Positions 24,474 through 34,228 of a stretch of DNA of 34,228 bases are shown here, piece by piece. Numbering within the stretch: the stretch's first letter is position 1; every line of letters begins with the position of its first letter. The DNA is from Sandaracinaceae bacterium (GTDB lineage: Bacteria > Myxococcota_A > Polyangia > Polyangiales > Sandaracinaceae), in NCBI GenBank assembly GCA_019637095.1, contig JAHBWG010000091.1, forward strand, positions 1 through 34,228, in the 5' to 3' direction. Below the pieces are notes generated by a model that was not told the DNA's origin, did not search any database, and worked only from the letters and a program-made list of their open reading frames with translations. The translations under genes and the position numbers were made by a program.

Positions 24474-25912
24474 TGGGGTATAAGAAGCCCATCGAGCAGC
24501 TCGACGAGCGGCACCTGGTGTCGGAGGGGACGACCTTCGCCCAGGTGACGGAGATCGTCTCTCGAGTCACCGAGCAGAAGGCCCCGCGCCTGTGGTGGAT
24601 CCTCTTCGGGATCAGCACCTCGGTGACCGGGGTCCTCGGGCTCACCATCGGCTACCTGCTGTGGACCGGCATCGGCGTGTGGGGCAACAACAGCCCGGTC
24701 GCCTGGGCCTGGGACATCACGAACTTCGTGTGGTGGATCGGCATCGGCCACGCGGGGACGCTGATCTCCGCGGTCCTCTACCTGTTCCGGCAGTACTGGC
24801 GCACCGCGATCAACCGCTTCTCCGAGGCGATGACGATCTTCGCGGTCATCTGCGCCTTGATGTTCCCGACGATCCACGCGGGCCGGCCGTGGTTCCTGTA
24901 CTTCTCGCTGCCGATCCCGAACCAGATGAACATGTGGCCCAACTTCAAGAGCCCGCTGCTCTGGGACGTGTTCGCGGTCAGCACCTACTTCACCGTCTCG
25001 CTGCTCTTCTGGTACGTCGGCCTCGTCCCGGACTTCGCGACGCTCCGCGATCGCGCGAAGAACAAGTTCCGCAAGTGGATCTACGGGTTCGTCGCGCTCG
25101 GCTGGCGCGGTAGCAACCGGCACTGGAGCAACTACGAGCGCGCGTACCTCATCCTCGCGGCGCTGAGCACCCCGCTCGTGCTCTCCGTGCACTCGGTCGT
25201 CTCGTTCGACTTCGCGACGTCGGTCGAGCCCGGGTGGCACACCACCATCTTCCCGCCGTACTTCGTCGCCGGCGCCGTCTTCAGCGGCTTCGCGATGGTC
25301 ATGACCCTCCTGATCATCGCGCGCACCGTGTACGGCCTCCACGACCTCGTGCGCATCCGGCACCTCGAGCTGATGAACAAGATCATGCTCACGACGGGGA
25401 GCCTCGTCGGGTACGCGTACGCGATGGAGTTCTTCATCGCGTGGTACTCCGGCAACCCGTACGAGCGGTTCGTGTTCATCAACCGCGCGATGGGCGACTA
25501 CTGGTGGGCGTACTGGTCGATGATCACGTGCAACGTGATCAGCCCGCAGCTCTTCTGGTTCAAGAAGCTGCGGACGAACATCCCCGTGATGTTCATCGTC
25601 TCGATCGTCATCAACGTAGGCATGTGGTTCGAGCGCTTCGTCATCATCGTGACGTCGCTGCACCACGACTACCTGCCGAGCGCGTGGGGCAACTTCAGCC
25701 CGACGATCTTCGACATCCTCACCTACGTCGGCTCGCTCGGCCTCTTCTTCACCGCGTTCCTCTTGTTCCTGCGGTGGCTGCCGATGATCGCCATCGCCGA
25801 GGTCAAGATGGTCATGCCGCAGGCGGACCCGCACCTCGGCCACGGCGACGAGGAGCACGGCGAAGACCACCACGACGACGCGACCGCCGTTCCGGCGATG
25901 GCGGAGGAGTGA
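24473..25912 (+). CDS. actC: Alternative complex III subunit ActC, NrfD-like quinol-binding membrane protein
   Basis: 479 residues, about ten membrane helices. The NrfD-type features include a polar helix near the start ([26 protein letters not shown]), and [26 protein letters not shown] in the second half. ActC is one of two NrfD-type subunits of the complex; the family model places quinol oxidation here, next to the ActB Fe-S clusters. The cytoplasmic C-terminus (about residues 450-479) is rich in His, Asp and Glu ([16 protein letters not shown]). ATG 24473 overlaps the actB stop, so translation is coupled. Confidence 0.95.
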   Translation: MGYKKPIEQLDERHLVSEGTTFAQVTEIVSRVTEQKAPRLWWILFGISTSVTGVLGLTIGYLLWTGIGVWGNNSPVAWAWDITNFVWWIGIGHAGTLISAVLYLFRQYWRTAINRFSEAMTIFAVICALMFPTIHAGRPWFLYFSLPIPNQMNMWPNFKSPLLWDVFAVSTYFTVSLLFWYVGLVPDFATLRDRAKNKFRKWIYGFVALGWRGSNRHWSNYERAYLILAALSTPLVLSVHSVVSFDFATSVEPGWHTTIFPPYFVAGAVFSGFAMVMTLLIIARTVYGLHDLVRIRHLELMNKIMLTTGSLVGYAYAMEFFIAWYSGNPYERFVFINRAMGDYWWAYWSMITCNVISPQLFWFKKLRTNIPVMFIVSIVINVGMWFERFVIIVTSLHHDYLPSAWGNFSPTIFDILTYVGSLGLFFTAFLLFLRWLPMIAIAEVKMVMPQADPHLGHGDEEHGEDHHDDATAVPAMAEE

Positions 25913-25917
25913 CCGCG

Positions 25918-26499
25918 ATGGCTTCCGAATCGCAGAAGAAGGGCGCGCAGAGCCCCGAGACCCGCCCGCTCCTGTTCCTGGCGGAGTACGAGACGGCCGG
26001 CGACGTCTTCCACGCCGCCGAGCACGTGCGCGACGCCGGCTACGAGAAGTGGGACGTCCACACCCCGTTCCCGGTGCACGGGATGGACAAGGCGATGGGC
26101 CTCAAGGACTCCAAGGTCGCCTGGATCGTGCTCGTGATGGGCCTGACGGGCTGCACCACCGCGTTCCTGATGATGTGGTGGATGAACGGCCACGACTACC
26201 CGCTGGTCATCGGCGGCAAGCCCGGCTTCTCGCTCCCGTCGATGATCCCGGTGATGTTCGAGCTGACCGTCCTGCTCTCCGCGTTCGGCGCGGTGTTCGG
26301 GATGCTCGGCATCAACCAGCTGCCCAAGCACTGGCACCCGGTGTTCTTCTCGGATCGCTTCGAGCGCTGCTCGGACGACCGCTTCTTCATCTCGATCGAG
26401 GCGGCCGACCCGAAGTTCGACCTCGAAGAGACCAAGGCGCTGCTCGAGGGCACCCACCCCTCGCACGTCGAGCTCATCTCGGAGGAGGTGGAGCAATGA
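25918..26499 (+). CDS. actD: Alternative complex III subunit ActD (DUF3341)
   Basis: 193 residues. Two membrane helices (about 70-92 and 110-132) follow a short cytoplasmic domain whose LLAEYETAGDVFHAAEHVRDAGY-like start and W-DVHTPFPVHGMDKAMGL segment are the DUF3341 signature. ActD is a structural membrane subunit without cofactors. ATG 25918 has a Shine-Dalgarno GGAGG (25903-25907) inside the end of actC. The stop overlaps the actE start (ATGA). Confidence 0.93.
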   Translation: MASESQKKGAQSPETRPLLFLAEYETAGDVFHAAEHVRDAGYEKWDVHTPFPVHGMDKAMGLKDSKVAWIVLVMGLTGCTTAFLMMWWMNGHDYPLVIGGKPGFSLPSMIPVMFELTVLLSAFGAVFGMLGINQLPKHWHPVFFSDRFERCSDDRFFISIEAADPKFDLEETKALLEGTHPSHVELISEEVEQ

Positions 26500-27080
26500 G
26501 GCGCGCGTTGACCGCGGCGGCCCTCGCGCTCTCGCTCGCCGCCTGCCAGGGGCAGACGTCGACGGAGCCCCCGATCGTGCCGGTCCGCCAGATGCACGAG
26601 CAGCCGCGCTACGACGCGCAGGAGCCGGGCGGCTACTTCCCGGATGGTCGCGCGATGCGGCCGCACGTCGAGCACACCGTCGCGCGCGAGATGGAGGTCG
26701 ATCTCACCATCGACACCGGCCTCGAGGGCCAGGCGCGCTACGTCGACACGATCCCGCCGGACGTCATCGACGGCTTCCGAGGGATGCCCGCGCTGCTCGC
26801 GCGCGGCGAGGACCGGTACGGCATCTACTGCGTGCCGTGCCACGGCGCGCTCGGTGACGGGGCGGGCATGGTGCCGGAGGTGTCCGGTGTCGGCACGATC
26901 CGCCCGCCGACCTTCCACGACGACCGCGTGCGCCGCATGCCCGACGGGCAGGTGTACGCGACCATCCGAAACGGCCTGCGCAACATGCCGGCGTATCGAC
27001 ACAACGTCCCCGTGCGGGACCGCTGGGCGATCGTCGGCTACGTGCGCGCGCTCCAGCTCAGCCAGATGGACGGACGATGA
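26496..27080 (+). CDS. actE: Alternative complex III subunit ActE, monoheme cytochrome c lipoprotein
   Basis: 194 residues. The signal sequence (RRALTAAALALSLAAC) ends in a lipobox with Cys17, so the protein is lipid-anchored on the periplasmic side, as found for ActE in other complexes. One heme c site is at 112-116 (CVPCH), and the axial Met is probably Met164 in LRNMPAY. In the family ActE lies at the exit of the electron path. A very strong Shine-Dalgarno, GGAGGAGG (26481-26488), sits seven bases before the ATG. Start and stop overlap the flanking genes. Confidence 0.95.
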   Translation: MRRALTAAALALSLAACQGQTSTEPPIVPVRQMHEQPRYDAQEPGGYFPDGRAMRPHVEHTVAREMEVDLTIDTGLEGQARYVDTIPPDVIDGFRGMPALLARGEDRYGIYCVPCHGALGDGAGMVPEVSGVGTIRPPTFHDDRVRRMPDGQVYATIRNGLRNMPAYRHNVPVRDRWAIVGYVRALQLSQMDGR

Positions 27081-28498
27081 GCAAGCCGGCGAAGAAAGAG
27101 GGCAAGGCCCCCACCTACCGGATCCCCGCGGACTCGCCGTGGGCCAGCGCCTGGAAACTGGCGGCGGGCCTCGGCGCGGTCGGCGTCGCCGCCTCCGTGG
27201 CGGGGATGTTCATCGACGCGCATCGGTTCGCGTTCAGCTGGCTGTTCGCGTTCATGTTCTTCCTCGCGCTCGGGCTCGGCGGGCTCTTCTTCACCCTCGG
27301 CCAGCACCTCACCGGCGCGGGCTGGGGCGTGCCGCTGCGCCGCACCGCCGAGATGTTGATGAGCGGCCTGCCGGTGTTCCTGGTGCTGTCGGCGCCGATC
27401 TTCATCCACATGCACGAGCTCTACCCGTGGCTCGAGCACCACGGCGCGGAGCACGGCGCGGACCACGGTGGCGGGCACGACGAGGGCCACGGCGGCGCGC
27501 ACGGTGGGCACGACGAGCACGGCCTGCTCGGGATCGCGGCGAGCGCCGCGCGCGCGGACGAGCTCCCGCGCGACCCGTGGGATCAGCGCCCGCACGAGCG
27601 CGCGCCCGAGACGCGCACGCACACGCCCGAGCACGCGATGCACGCGGAGATCATGAGCACGAAGGGGTGGTACCTGAACCAGGGCTTCTTCTTCATCCGC
27701 GCCGGGATCTACTTCATCGCCTGGATCCTCCTCGCGTACTTCTTCTTCACGTGGTCGACGCGCCAGGACAAGGAGAAGGGGCTCGCGCTCACCAAGCGCA
27801 TGGAGACGGCGGCGCCGTTCGCGACGTTCGTCTTCGGCTTCTCGCTCACGTTCGCCGCGTTCGACTGGATGATGGCGCTCGAGCCGTCGTGGTACTCCAC
27901 GATCTACGGCGTCATCTACTTCGCGATCGCAGCGATCATCGCGCACGCCACGATCATCCTCTTGACGCTCGGCATGTCGCGCGCGGGGATCTTCGGCGAC
28001 GCGATCAGCGTCGAGCACTTCCACGACATCGGCAAGCTGCTCCACGGCTTCGTGATCTTCTGGGCGTACGTCAGCGTCTCGCAGTTCCTCCTGATCTGGT
28101 ACGCGGGCATCCCGGAGGAGGCGACCTACTACCACCTGCGCTGGTGGGGCGGCGGGAGCTGGATGAACGTCAGCGTCATCCTCGTCGTCGCGGGCTTCGT
28201 GATCCCGTTCTTCCTCCTGATGTCGCGCAACTTCAAGCGGAACCTCCCGTGGCTCGGCTTCGCCGCGGCGTGGATCCTCGTGATGCAGGTGGTGCAGCTC
28301 TACTGGCTCGTCATGCCCTACGCGGAGCAGACCGGGCTGGTCGAGACGCAGCTGCGGCTGCACTGGCTCGACTTCGCGGCCTTCGTGGGCGTCGGCGGGG
28401 TCTACATGGCGGTCGTGCTCTGGAACATGACGCGCTTCCCCCTCGTGCCGGTCGGCGACCCGCGGCTCTCGCGCGGTCTCCATCACGAGGTCGTGTAG
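27077..28498 (+). CDS. actF: Alternative complex III subunit ActF, second NrfD-like membrane protein
   Basis: 473 residues and about ten membrane helices; the ActC paralogue in the complex. Recognisable family segments are FSWLFAFMFFLALGLGGLFF near the start, GWYLNQGFFFIRAGIYFIAW, and FAAFDWMMALEPSWYSTIYG in the second half. ActC and ActF are proposed to form proton paths; ActF is not thought to bind quinol in the same way. An extramembrane loop (residues 121-149) has nine His in 28 residues and is followed by a polar stretch up to about 190. ATG 27077 overlaps the actE stop. Confidence 0.94.
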   Translation: MSKPAKKEGKAPTYRIPADSPWASAWKLAAGLGAVGVAASVAGMFIDAHRFAFSWLFAFMFFLALGLGGLFFTLGQHLTGAGWGVPLRRTAEMLMSGLPVFLVLSAPIFIHMHELYPWLEHHGAEHGADHGGGHDEGHGGAHGGHDEHGLLGIAASAARADELPRDPWDQRPHERAPETRTHTPEHAMHAEIMSTKGWYLNQGFFFIRAGIYFIAWILLAYFFFTWSTRQDKEKGLALTKRMETAAPFATFVFGFSLTFAAFDWMMALEPSWYSTIYGVIYFAIAAIIAHATIILLTLGMSRAGIFGDAISVEHFHDIGKLLHGFVIFWAYVSVSQFLLIWYAGIPEEATYYHLRWWGGGSWMNVSVILVVAGFVIPFFLLMSRNFKRNLPWLGFAAAWILVMQVVQLYWLVMPYAEQTGLVETQLRLHWLDFAAFVGVGGVYMAVVLWNMTRFPLVPVGDPRLSRGLHHEVV

Positions 28499-28507
28499 GA
28501 GGGATCG

Positions 28508-28978
28508 ATGGCAGCCAAGTGGGACAACACGCCGCCCCAGAACCTCGTCATCCTGGCCTGCGCGGTCGGCTCGGCGCTGCTCTTGTTCGTGCTGAAGTTC
28601 GGCTTCGACGCGTACTACGACGGGATGCGCGCGCGGACCGTCGGCGAGCAGCAGACGCGCTACGACGACCTCGCGCCGCTCCGTGAGCGCGAGGCCGGGT
28701 GGCAGGGCCAGCTCGAGCGGGGCAACCGCATGCCGCTGCGCGCGGCCATGAGCCAGCTCGGCGCGCAGGGCAGGGCGGCGGACCCGGCGATCAGCCCGGA
28801 GCGCCCCGCGCAGATGAACACCGGCCCGCTCGAGGGCTGGACGCAGCTCCCGCAGGAGGTCCCGCAGCCCGAGCCGGTGCGCGCGGAGCCGACCGGCGCC
28901 CGCGGCCTCTCCCCCGAGGCGCTGCAGCAACTGCAAGAGGCCTTGCGCCAGCTCGTCCCCTCCGGAGGCGCCGAGTAG
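28508..28978 (+). CDS. Small single-pass membrane protein in the actG position
   Basis: 156 residues. A perfect Shine-Dalgarno AGGAGG (28497-28502) overlaps the actF stop and lies five bases before ATG 28508, so this is a real gene. One membrane helix (about residues 12-31, NLVILACAVGSALLLFVLKFG) is followed by a charged and Pro/Gln-rich tail (EQQTRYDDLAPLRERE; PQEVPQPEPVRAEP) and a short helix at the end (LSPEALQQLQEALRQL). I cannot match it to a named family. Position between actF and the oxidase genes suggests an accessory subunit of the complex (a seventh subunit, ActG, is known in some complexes) or an assembly factor. Confidence 0.7.
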   Translation: MAAKWDNTPPQNLVILACAVGSALLLFVLKFGFDAYYDGMRARTVGEQQTRYDDLAPLREREAGWQGQLERGNRMPLRAAMSQLGAQGRAADPAISPERPAQMNTGPLEGWTQLPQEVPQPEPVRAEPTGARGLSPEALQQLQEALRQLVPSGGAE

Positions 28979-28983
28979 CGCTC

Positions 28984-29895
28984 ATGCGCGCGCTCCTCGC
29001 CACCGTCGGTCCCGCGCTCGTCGCCCTGCTCGCCACGGCGCCCGCGCGCCCGTGCGCCGCGCACGACGCGCCCGCGTTGGTCCCGCCCGGGCTCGACGCG
29101 GTGACCGTGGAGGAGCGCCTCGGCGAGCGCGTCCCCGCCGACCTCGCGTTCCGCGACCACACCGGCCGGCGCGTGCTCCTGTCCGAGGTGCTGCCCGGCG
29201 ATCGCCCCGTGCTCTTGAACCTCGTCTACCACGACTGCACGACGTTCTGCTCCCTCGTCCTGGACGGCGTCGCCGCCTCGCTCAACCAGCAGGGCTGGAC
29301 CGCGGGCGTCGAGTTCGACGTCGTGACGGTGAGCATCGATCCGCGCGACACGCCCGAGGTCGCGGCGCGCGCCCGGGCGCGGACCCTCGCCCACTACGCG
29401 CGGGACGCGGCCCGCGAGGGCTGGCACTTCCTCGTCGCGGAGCGCTCGCTCGACGAGCGGGAGAACCTCCTCGCCTACGGCATCTACCCCGAGGCGCAGC
29501 GGCTCGCGGCGGCCGTGGGCTTCGGCTACGAGTGGATGCCGCGCACGGGGCAGTACGCGCACCCGGGCGTCATCATGCTGCTGACGCCGGACGGCCGCGT
29601 CGCGCGCTACCTCTACGGCCTCGAGTACCGGGCGCAGGACGTGCGCCTGGGCCTGCTCGAGGCCAGCGAGGGTCGAAGCGTCTCGACCCTCGAGCACGTG
29701 CTCCTCTACTGCTACGCGTACAACGCGAACGCGCAGGGCTACACGCTCGTCGCGTGGAACGTGATGCGCGCGGGCGGGGGGGTGACCGCGCTCGCCCTGT
29801 TCGCGTTCTTGGGATTCCTCTTCTGGCGGGACAAGAAGCGCCAGGAGGCAGTACCGGCCTCTCCCGGGGGGCCCCTCGTCAGGATTGATCGATGA
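28984..29895 (+). CDS. SCO1/SenC-type copper chaperone for cytochrome oxidase
   Basis: 303 residues. A signal peptide (about 1-26) is followed by a thioredoxin-fold domain with the SCO copper ligands Cys85 and Cys89 (DCTTFCSLV, a CxxxC motif) and His193 in GQYAHPGVIML. The segment FDVVTVSIDPRDTPEVA is also typical. A C-terminal membrane helix (about 262-282) and a basic cytoplasmic tail anchor it. SCO proteins load or reduce the CuA site of subunit II. Its stop overlaps the start of coxB (ATGA), the very protein it would mature. ATG 28984 is chosen for the signal peptide. Confidence 0.9.
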   Translation: MRALLATVGPALVALLATAPARPCAAHDAPALVPPGLDAVTVEERLGERVPADLAFRDHTGRRVLLSEVLPGDRPVLLNLVYHDCTTFCSLVLDGVAASLNQQGWTAGVEFDVVTVSIDPRDTPEVAARARARTLAHYARDAAREGWHFLVAERSLDERENLLAYGIYPEAQRLAAAVGFGYEWMPRTGQYAHPGVIMLLTPDGRVARYLYGLEYRAQDVRLGLLEASEGRSVSTLEHVLLYCYAYNANAQGYTLVAWNVMRAGGGVTALALFAFLGFLFWRDKKRQEAVPASPGGPLVRIDR

Positions 29896-30977
29896 ACGAC
29901 CAGACCGGTTACGACGCGACGATCCAGTTGCCGGAGGGCGCATCCACGTTGGCACCGCACGTGGACTCGCTCTACTACGACATCTACTGGATCAGCGTCG
30001 CCTTCTTCGTGGCGATCGTGGGCTGCATGGTGTGGTTCGCGTACCGCTTCCGGCGCAAGAAGGGCGTGAAGTCCAAGCCGCCGGGGCACCACACCGCCCT
30101 CGAGCTCTTCTGGACCTTCTCGCCGCTGCTCCTGCTCGGCTACATGTTCCACCAGGGCTTCGACGGCTTCATGCGCATGTCGATCGCCCCGGAGAACGCG
30201 CTCAACATCCGCGCGGAGGCGCGGCAGTGGAGCTGGACGTTCATCCACCCGAGCGGCCGCACCGAGGGTGAGATGACGGTGCCGATCCACCGGCCGGTGC
30301 GCGTCATCATGAGCTCGCACCCGCGCGGCGCGAGCAGCCCCGCGGTGCTCCACTCGTTCTTCGTGCCGGCGCTGCGGGTCAAGCGCGACATCGTGCCGGG
30401 GATGTACACCTCGCTCTGGTTCGAGGCGACGCGCCTCGGGACCTACGACATCTACTGCGCCGAGTACTGCGGCCTCGACCCCATCCGGGGCGAGCTCACC
30501 GACGCGCAGCTCCACGCCAACGGGCGCCCGCTCCCGTCCTCCGGCCACTCGGGGATGCTCAGCCGCCTCCACGTCGTGAGCGCCGAGGAGTGGGTGGAGT
30601 TCGATCGGGTCGGGATCCCGGCGCGCTTCAACGGCGACCACGTCGCCTGGGGCGAGGAGATCTTCGGCCAGCACTGCACCGCCTGCCACGTGATCGAGGC
30701 CGGCCAGCCGGCGACCGTGGGCCCGAACCTCGCCAACGTCGTCGGCTACGACCAGCCGCTCGCGGGCGGCGGCAGCCACATGGCGGATCTCGACTACATG
30801 CGCGAGTCGATCCGCGAGCCGGGCGCGGCCATCGTGGCGGGCTTCGAGAGCGCGGCCATGCCGTCGTTCTCTTCGCTCCCCGAGGCCAACATCGACGCGC
30901 TCATCCAGTACCTCGCCTCGCGCAGCGACCGCGGCGCCGAGGTGATCGCTCAGCTCGAGGCCTCGCGACAGGAGTAG
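29892..30977 (+). CDS. coxB: Cytochrome c oxidase subunit II with fused cytochrome c domain (caa3 type)
   Basis: 361 residues. Two membrane helices (about 32-52 and 72-92) precede the CuA cupredoxin domain and a C-terminal cytochrome c domain with CTACH at 262-266 and a probable Met ligand in AAMPSF. CuA ligands: His154 ([11 protein letters not shown]), Cys189 and Cys193 (CAEYC), His219 and Met222 (GHSGM). The usual spacing from second Cys to His is four; here it is 26, an insertion of about 22 residues. The heme c domain would accept electrons from alternative complex III and pass them to CuA. ATG 29892 overlaps the SCO stop. Confidence 0.93.
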   Translation: MNDQTGYDATIQLPEGASTLAPHVDSLYYDIYWISVAFFVAIVGCMVWFAYRFRRKKGVKSKPPGHHTALELFWTFSPLLLLGYMFHQGFDGFMRMSIAPENALNIRAEARQWSWTFIHPSGRTEGEMTVPIHRPVRVIMSSHPRGASSPAVLHSFFVPALRVKRDIVPGMYTSLWFEATRLGTYDIYCAEYCGLDPIRGELTDAQLHANGRPLPSSGHSGMLSRLHVVSAEEWVEFDRVGIPARFNGDHVAWGEEIFGQHCTACHVIEAGQPATVGPNLANVVGYDQPLAGGGSHMADLDYMRESIREPGAAIVAGFESAAMPSFSSLPEANIDALIQYLASRSDRGAEVIAQLEASRQE

Positions 30978-30981
30978 CGCC

Positions 30982-32763
<1,782 letters not shown>

Positions 32764-32766
32764 CCC

Positions 32767-33468
32767 ATGGCCAGCTCGCACGATCCGTCCCGCGCCAAGT
32801 GGGGCTCGTGGCTCCAGCACCACTTCGAGGAGCCCGTCCAGCAGTTCGAGGCGGCCAAGCTCGGGATGTGGCTCTTCCTCGCGCAGGAGGTGCTCTTCTT
32901 CTCGGGCCTCTTCGTCGCCTACGGCGTGTACCGCGTCGCGTACCCCGAGGCGTTCGCGGCGGGCTCCGCGCAGCTCGACTGGAAGATCGGGTTCTTCAAC
33001 ACCTGCGTCCTGCTGTTCAGCAGCTTCACCGCCGCGATGGCGGTGCGCGCGGCGCAGCTCGGGCGGCGGCAGGAGACGTCGATCCACCTCGCGATCACGA
33101 TCGTCTGCGCCTTCGTCTTCCTCGGCGTGAAGTACGTCGAGTACAGCGCGAAGTTCGAGCACGGGCTCCTGCCCGGGAACCACTTCGCGCCGGACATGGC
33201 CCACGTCCACCCCTGGCTCGAGGGGGCGGCGGCGGTGACGGAGCTCCCGGTCAAGACGCACGTCTTCTTCGGGATCTACTTCTGCCTCACCGGCCTGCAC
33301 GGCATTCACGTCGCCATCGGCATCGGGGTGCTCGCGTGGGTGCTCATCCGCAACGTGCGTGGCGAGTTCTCCAAGGACTACTGGACGCCCGTGGACCTGG
33401 TCGCCCTCTACTGGCACTTGGTCGACCTCGTCTGGATCTACCTCTTCCCGCTCCTCTACCTCATCTAG
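32767..33468 (+). CDS. coxC: Cytochrome c oxidase subunit III
   Basis: 233 residues with about five membrane helices, typical of the shorter subunit III. Motifs: KLGMWLFLAQEVLFFSGLF (first helix, with the conserved Glu), FFGIYFCLTGLHGIHVAIG (the HG.HV signature) and the last helix YWHLVDLVWIYLFPLLYLI. Subunit III has no redox centre and stabilises proton uptake by subunit I. GGAGGAG directly before the stop of coxA acts as ribosome site. Confidence 0.95.
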   Translation: MASSHDPSRAKWGSWLQHHFEEPVQQFEAAKLGMWLFLAQEVLFFSGLFVAYGVYRVAYPEAFAAGSAQLDWKIGFFNTCVLLFSSFTAAMAVRAAQLGRRQETSIHLAITIVCAFVFLGVKYVEYSAKFEHGLLPGNHFAPDMAHVHPWLEGAAAVTELPVKTHVFFGIYFCLTGLHGIHVAIGIGVLAWVLIRNVRGEFSKDYWTPVDLVALYWHLVDLVWIYLFPLLYLI

Positions 33469-33493
33469 GGCAGCACCACCTCATCAGGGCACC

Positions 33494-34228
33494 ATGGCCG
33501 AACCCCAGCACGATCCCTCCGACGACGGCGGCGTCCACGTCCACGTCCACTCGTGGAAGCTGTACGCGGCGATCCTCGTCGCGCTCCTGGTCTTGACGGC
33601 GATCACCGTGACCTCGTCGCGGGTGGACGTCGACGCGCTCGTCGCGTTCGGCCGGCCCGTCGAGGGCATCGGCCCGTGGAACCTCGGCATCGCCGTGGTG
33701 ATCGCGACGATCAAGGCGGGGCTCGTCGTCACCTTCTTCATGCACCTCAAGGACGATCACCGCTTCAACGCGCTGGTCTTCCTCGGCTCGCTGCTGTTCG
33801 TCGGGGTGTTCATCGCGTACACGATGAACGACACGTTCTACCGGGGTCGCGTCGGCGACGCGTTCAACGGGGTCGCCGTGGACCCGATCACCGGCGAGCG
33901 CGCGCCCGGCGGGATCACGGGCCGGCTCCCGGGCCAGGCGCTCGAGCGTGGGCTCGTCGACCCGACGGCGGCCGCGTCCGCAGCGGCGCCGGCGCCGGCG
34001 GCGCCCGCTGCCGTGACGACGGATGAGCCAGGCGGCGAGGAGGTCGAGGACATCGTGCGCCACATCCTCGGCGCCGAAGAGGACGACGGGCTCGCGGCGG
34101 ACGCGGAGGCCCTCGACGCGGACGACGGCGACGCCGACTTCATCGAAGGCATCCTCGGCGACGACACGGCGGACGAGGAGCCGGCGCCAGAAGAGGCGGC
34201 CGCGCCGGAAGAGGCGGCGCCCGCGCCG
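33494..34228 (+). CDS. coxD: Cytochrome c oxidase subunit IV (CoxD/CtaF), extended; 3' end outside window
   Basis: 245 codons are visible and the frame is open at the window end. Residues 1-120 form the usual small subunit IV: a HVHVHSW N-terminus, three membrane helices (about 23-40, 58-78, 90-110) and the family signature VVTFFMHLKDD. After it comes a long tail not usual in this family: an Ala/Pro linker and a strongly acidic region in which a short helix motif appears twice (DIVRHILGAEEDDG at about 186 and DFIEGILGDDTADEE at about 215). The tail may be disordered and may bind a partner through these helices; this is inference. Subunit IV stabilises the oxidase. ATG 33494 is the first start after coxC and precedes the conserved N-terminus. 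Confidence 0.85.
   Translation, partial: MAEPQHDPSDDGGVHVHVHSWKLYAAILVALLVLTAITVTSSRVDVDALVAFGRPVEGIGPWNLGIAVVIATIKAGLVVTFFMHLKDDHRFNALVFLGSLLFVGVFIAYTMNDTFYRGRVGDAFNGVAVDPITGERAPGGITGRLPGQALERGLVDPTAAASAAAPAPAAPAAVTTDEPGGEEVEDIVRHILGAEEDDGLAADAEALDADDGDADFIEGILGDDTADEEPAPEEAAAPEEAAPAP

Noticed and set aside
30471-30500. Apparent loss of the CuA His and Met ligands in CoxB
   Set aside because: The residues directly after the second Cys lack His and Met, but an intact GHSGM follows 25 residues later with the correct His-Met spacing, so an insertion explains the sequence better than loss.

Overview
The window is very GC-rich, gene-dense DNA in which almost every codon ends in G or C. It looks like a chromosomal segment of a myxobacterium (Myxococcota, probably the Polyangia/Sandaracinus side). 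The reasons are the many lipoproteins with no recognisable family, an Asp/Ala/Gly-repeat kelch lipoprotein, a Ser/Thr kinase fused to a DUF4388-type domain, and an alternative complex III operon joined to a caa3 oxidase. The taxonomic placement is inference. No mobile element, CRISPR array, rRNA or gene-free stretch over 300 bases was seen.

Layout. (1) 1-2756: the tail of an unknown protein, a large S1-domain RNA-binding protein with acidic repeats, and tRNA-Val(CAC). (2) 2833-7792: an Old-Yellow-Enzyme-family flavin oxidoreductase, two tandem paralogous single-pass membrane proteins on the minus strand, and two divergent lipoproteins (one kelch-like). (3) 7864-13425: acetyl-CoA acetyltransferase, a truncated PEP-synthase-like protein, a lipoprotein, then 3-hydroxyacyl-CoA dehydrogenase overlapping enoyl-CoA hydratase. 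Thiolase, dehydrogenase and hydratase form a short-chain beta-oxidation / butanoyl-CoA set. (4) 13412-20556: a membrane protein, RidA, hisZ-purA (minus strand), a kinase with an HGD catalytic loop, an O-methyltransferase and a small lipoprotein. (5) 20644 to the end: one long, tightly coupled operon, actA-B-C-D-E-F, a small membrane protein, SCO, coxB-A-C-D. The last gene runs off the window.

The operon in (5) encodes a complete quinol-to-oxygen path. Alternative complex III (ActA-F) takes electrons from quinol, passes them to its c-type hemes, and these reduce the heme c domain fused to CoxB. CuA and then the A2-type heme a / heme a3-CuB centre of CoxA reduce oxygen. SCO lies directly before coxB and would load CuA. 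The most unusual structural feature is in CoxB: the CuA ligand loop is split by about 22 extra residues between its second Cys and its His. His-rich segments recur in several subunits of the same operon.

At the DNA level, several genes are preceded by sigma70-like promoters with exactly 17-base spacers and GC-shifted -10 boxes (TAGGCT, TACGGC, TATAAC). Three of these have a short perfect palindrome in the spacer. A second group of genes has a -10-like box only 6-8 bases before the start codon, which suggests leaderless transcripts.
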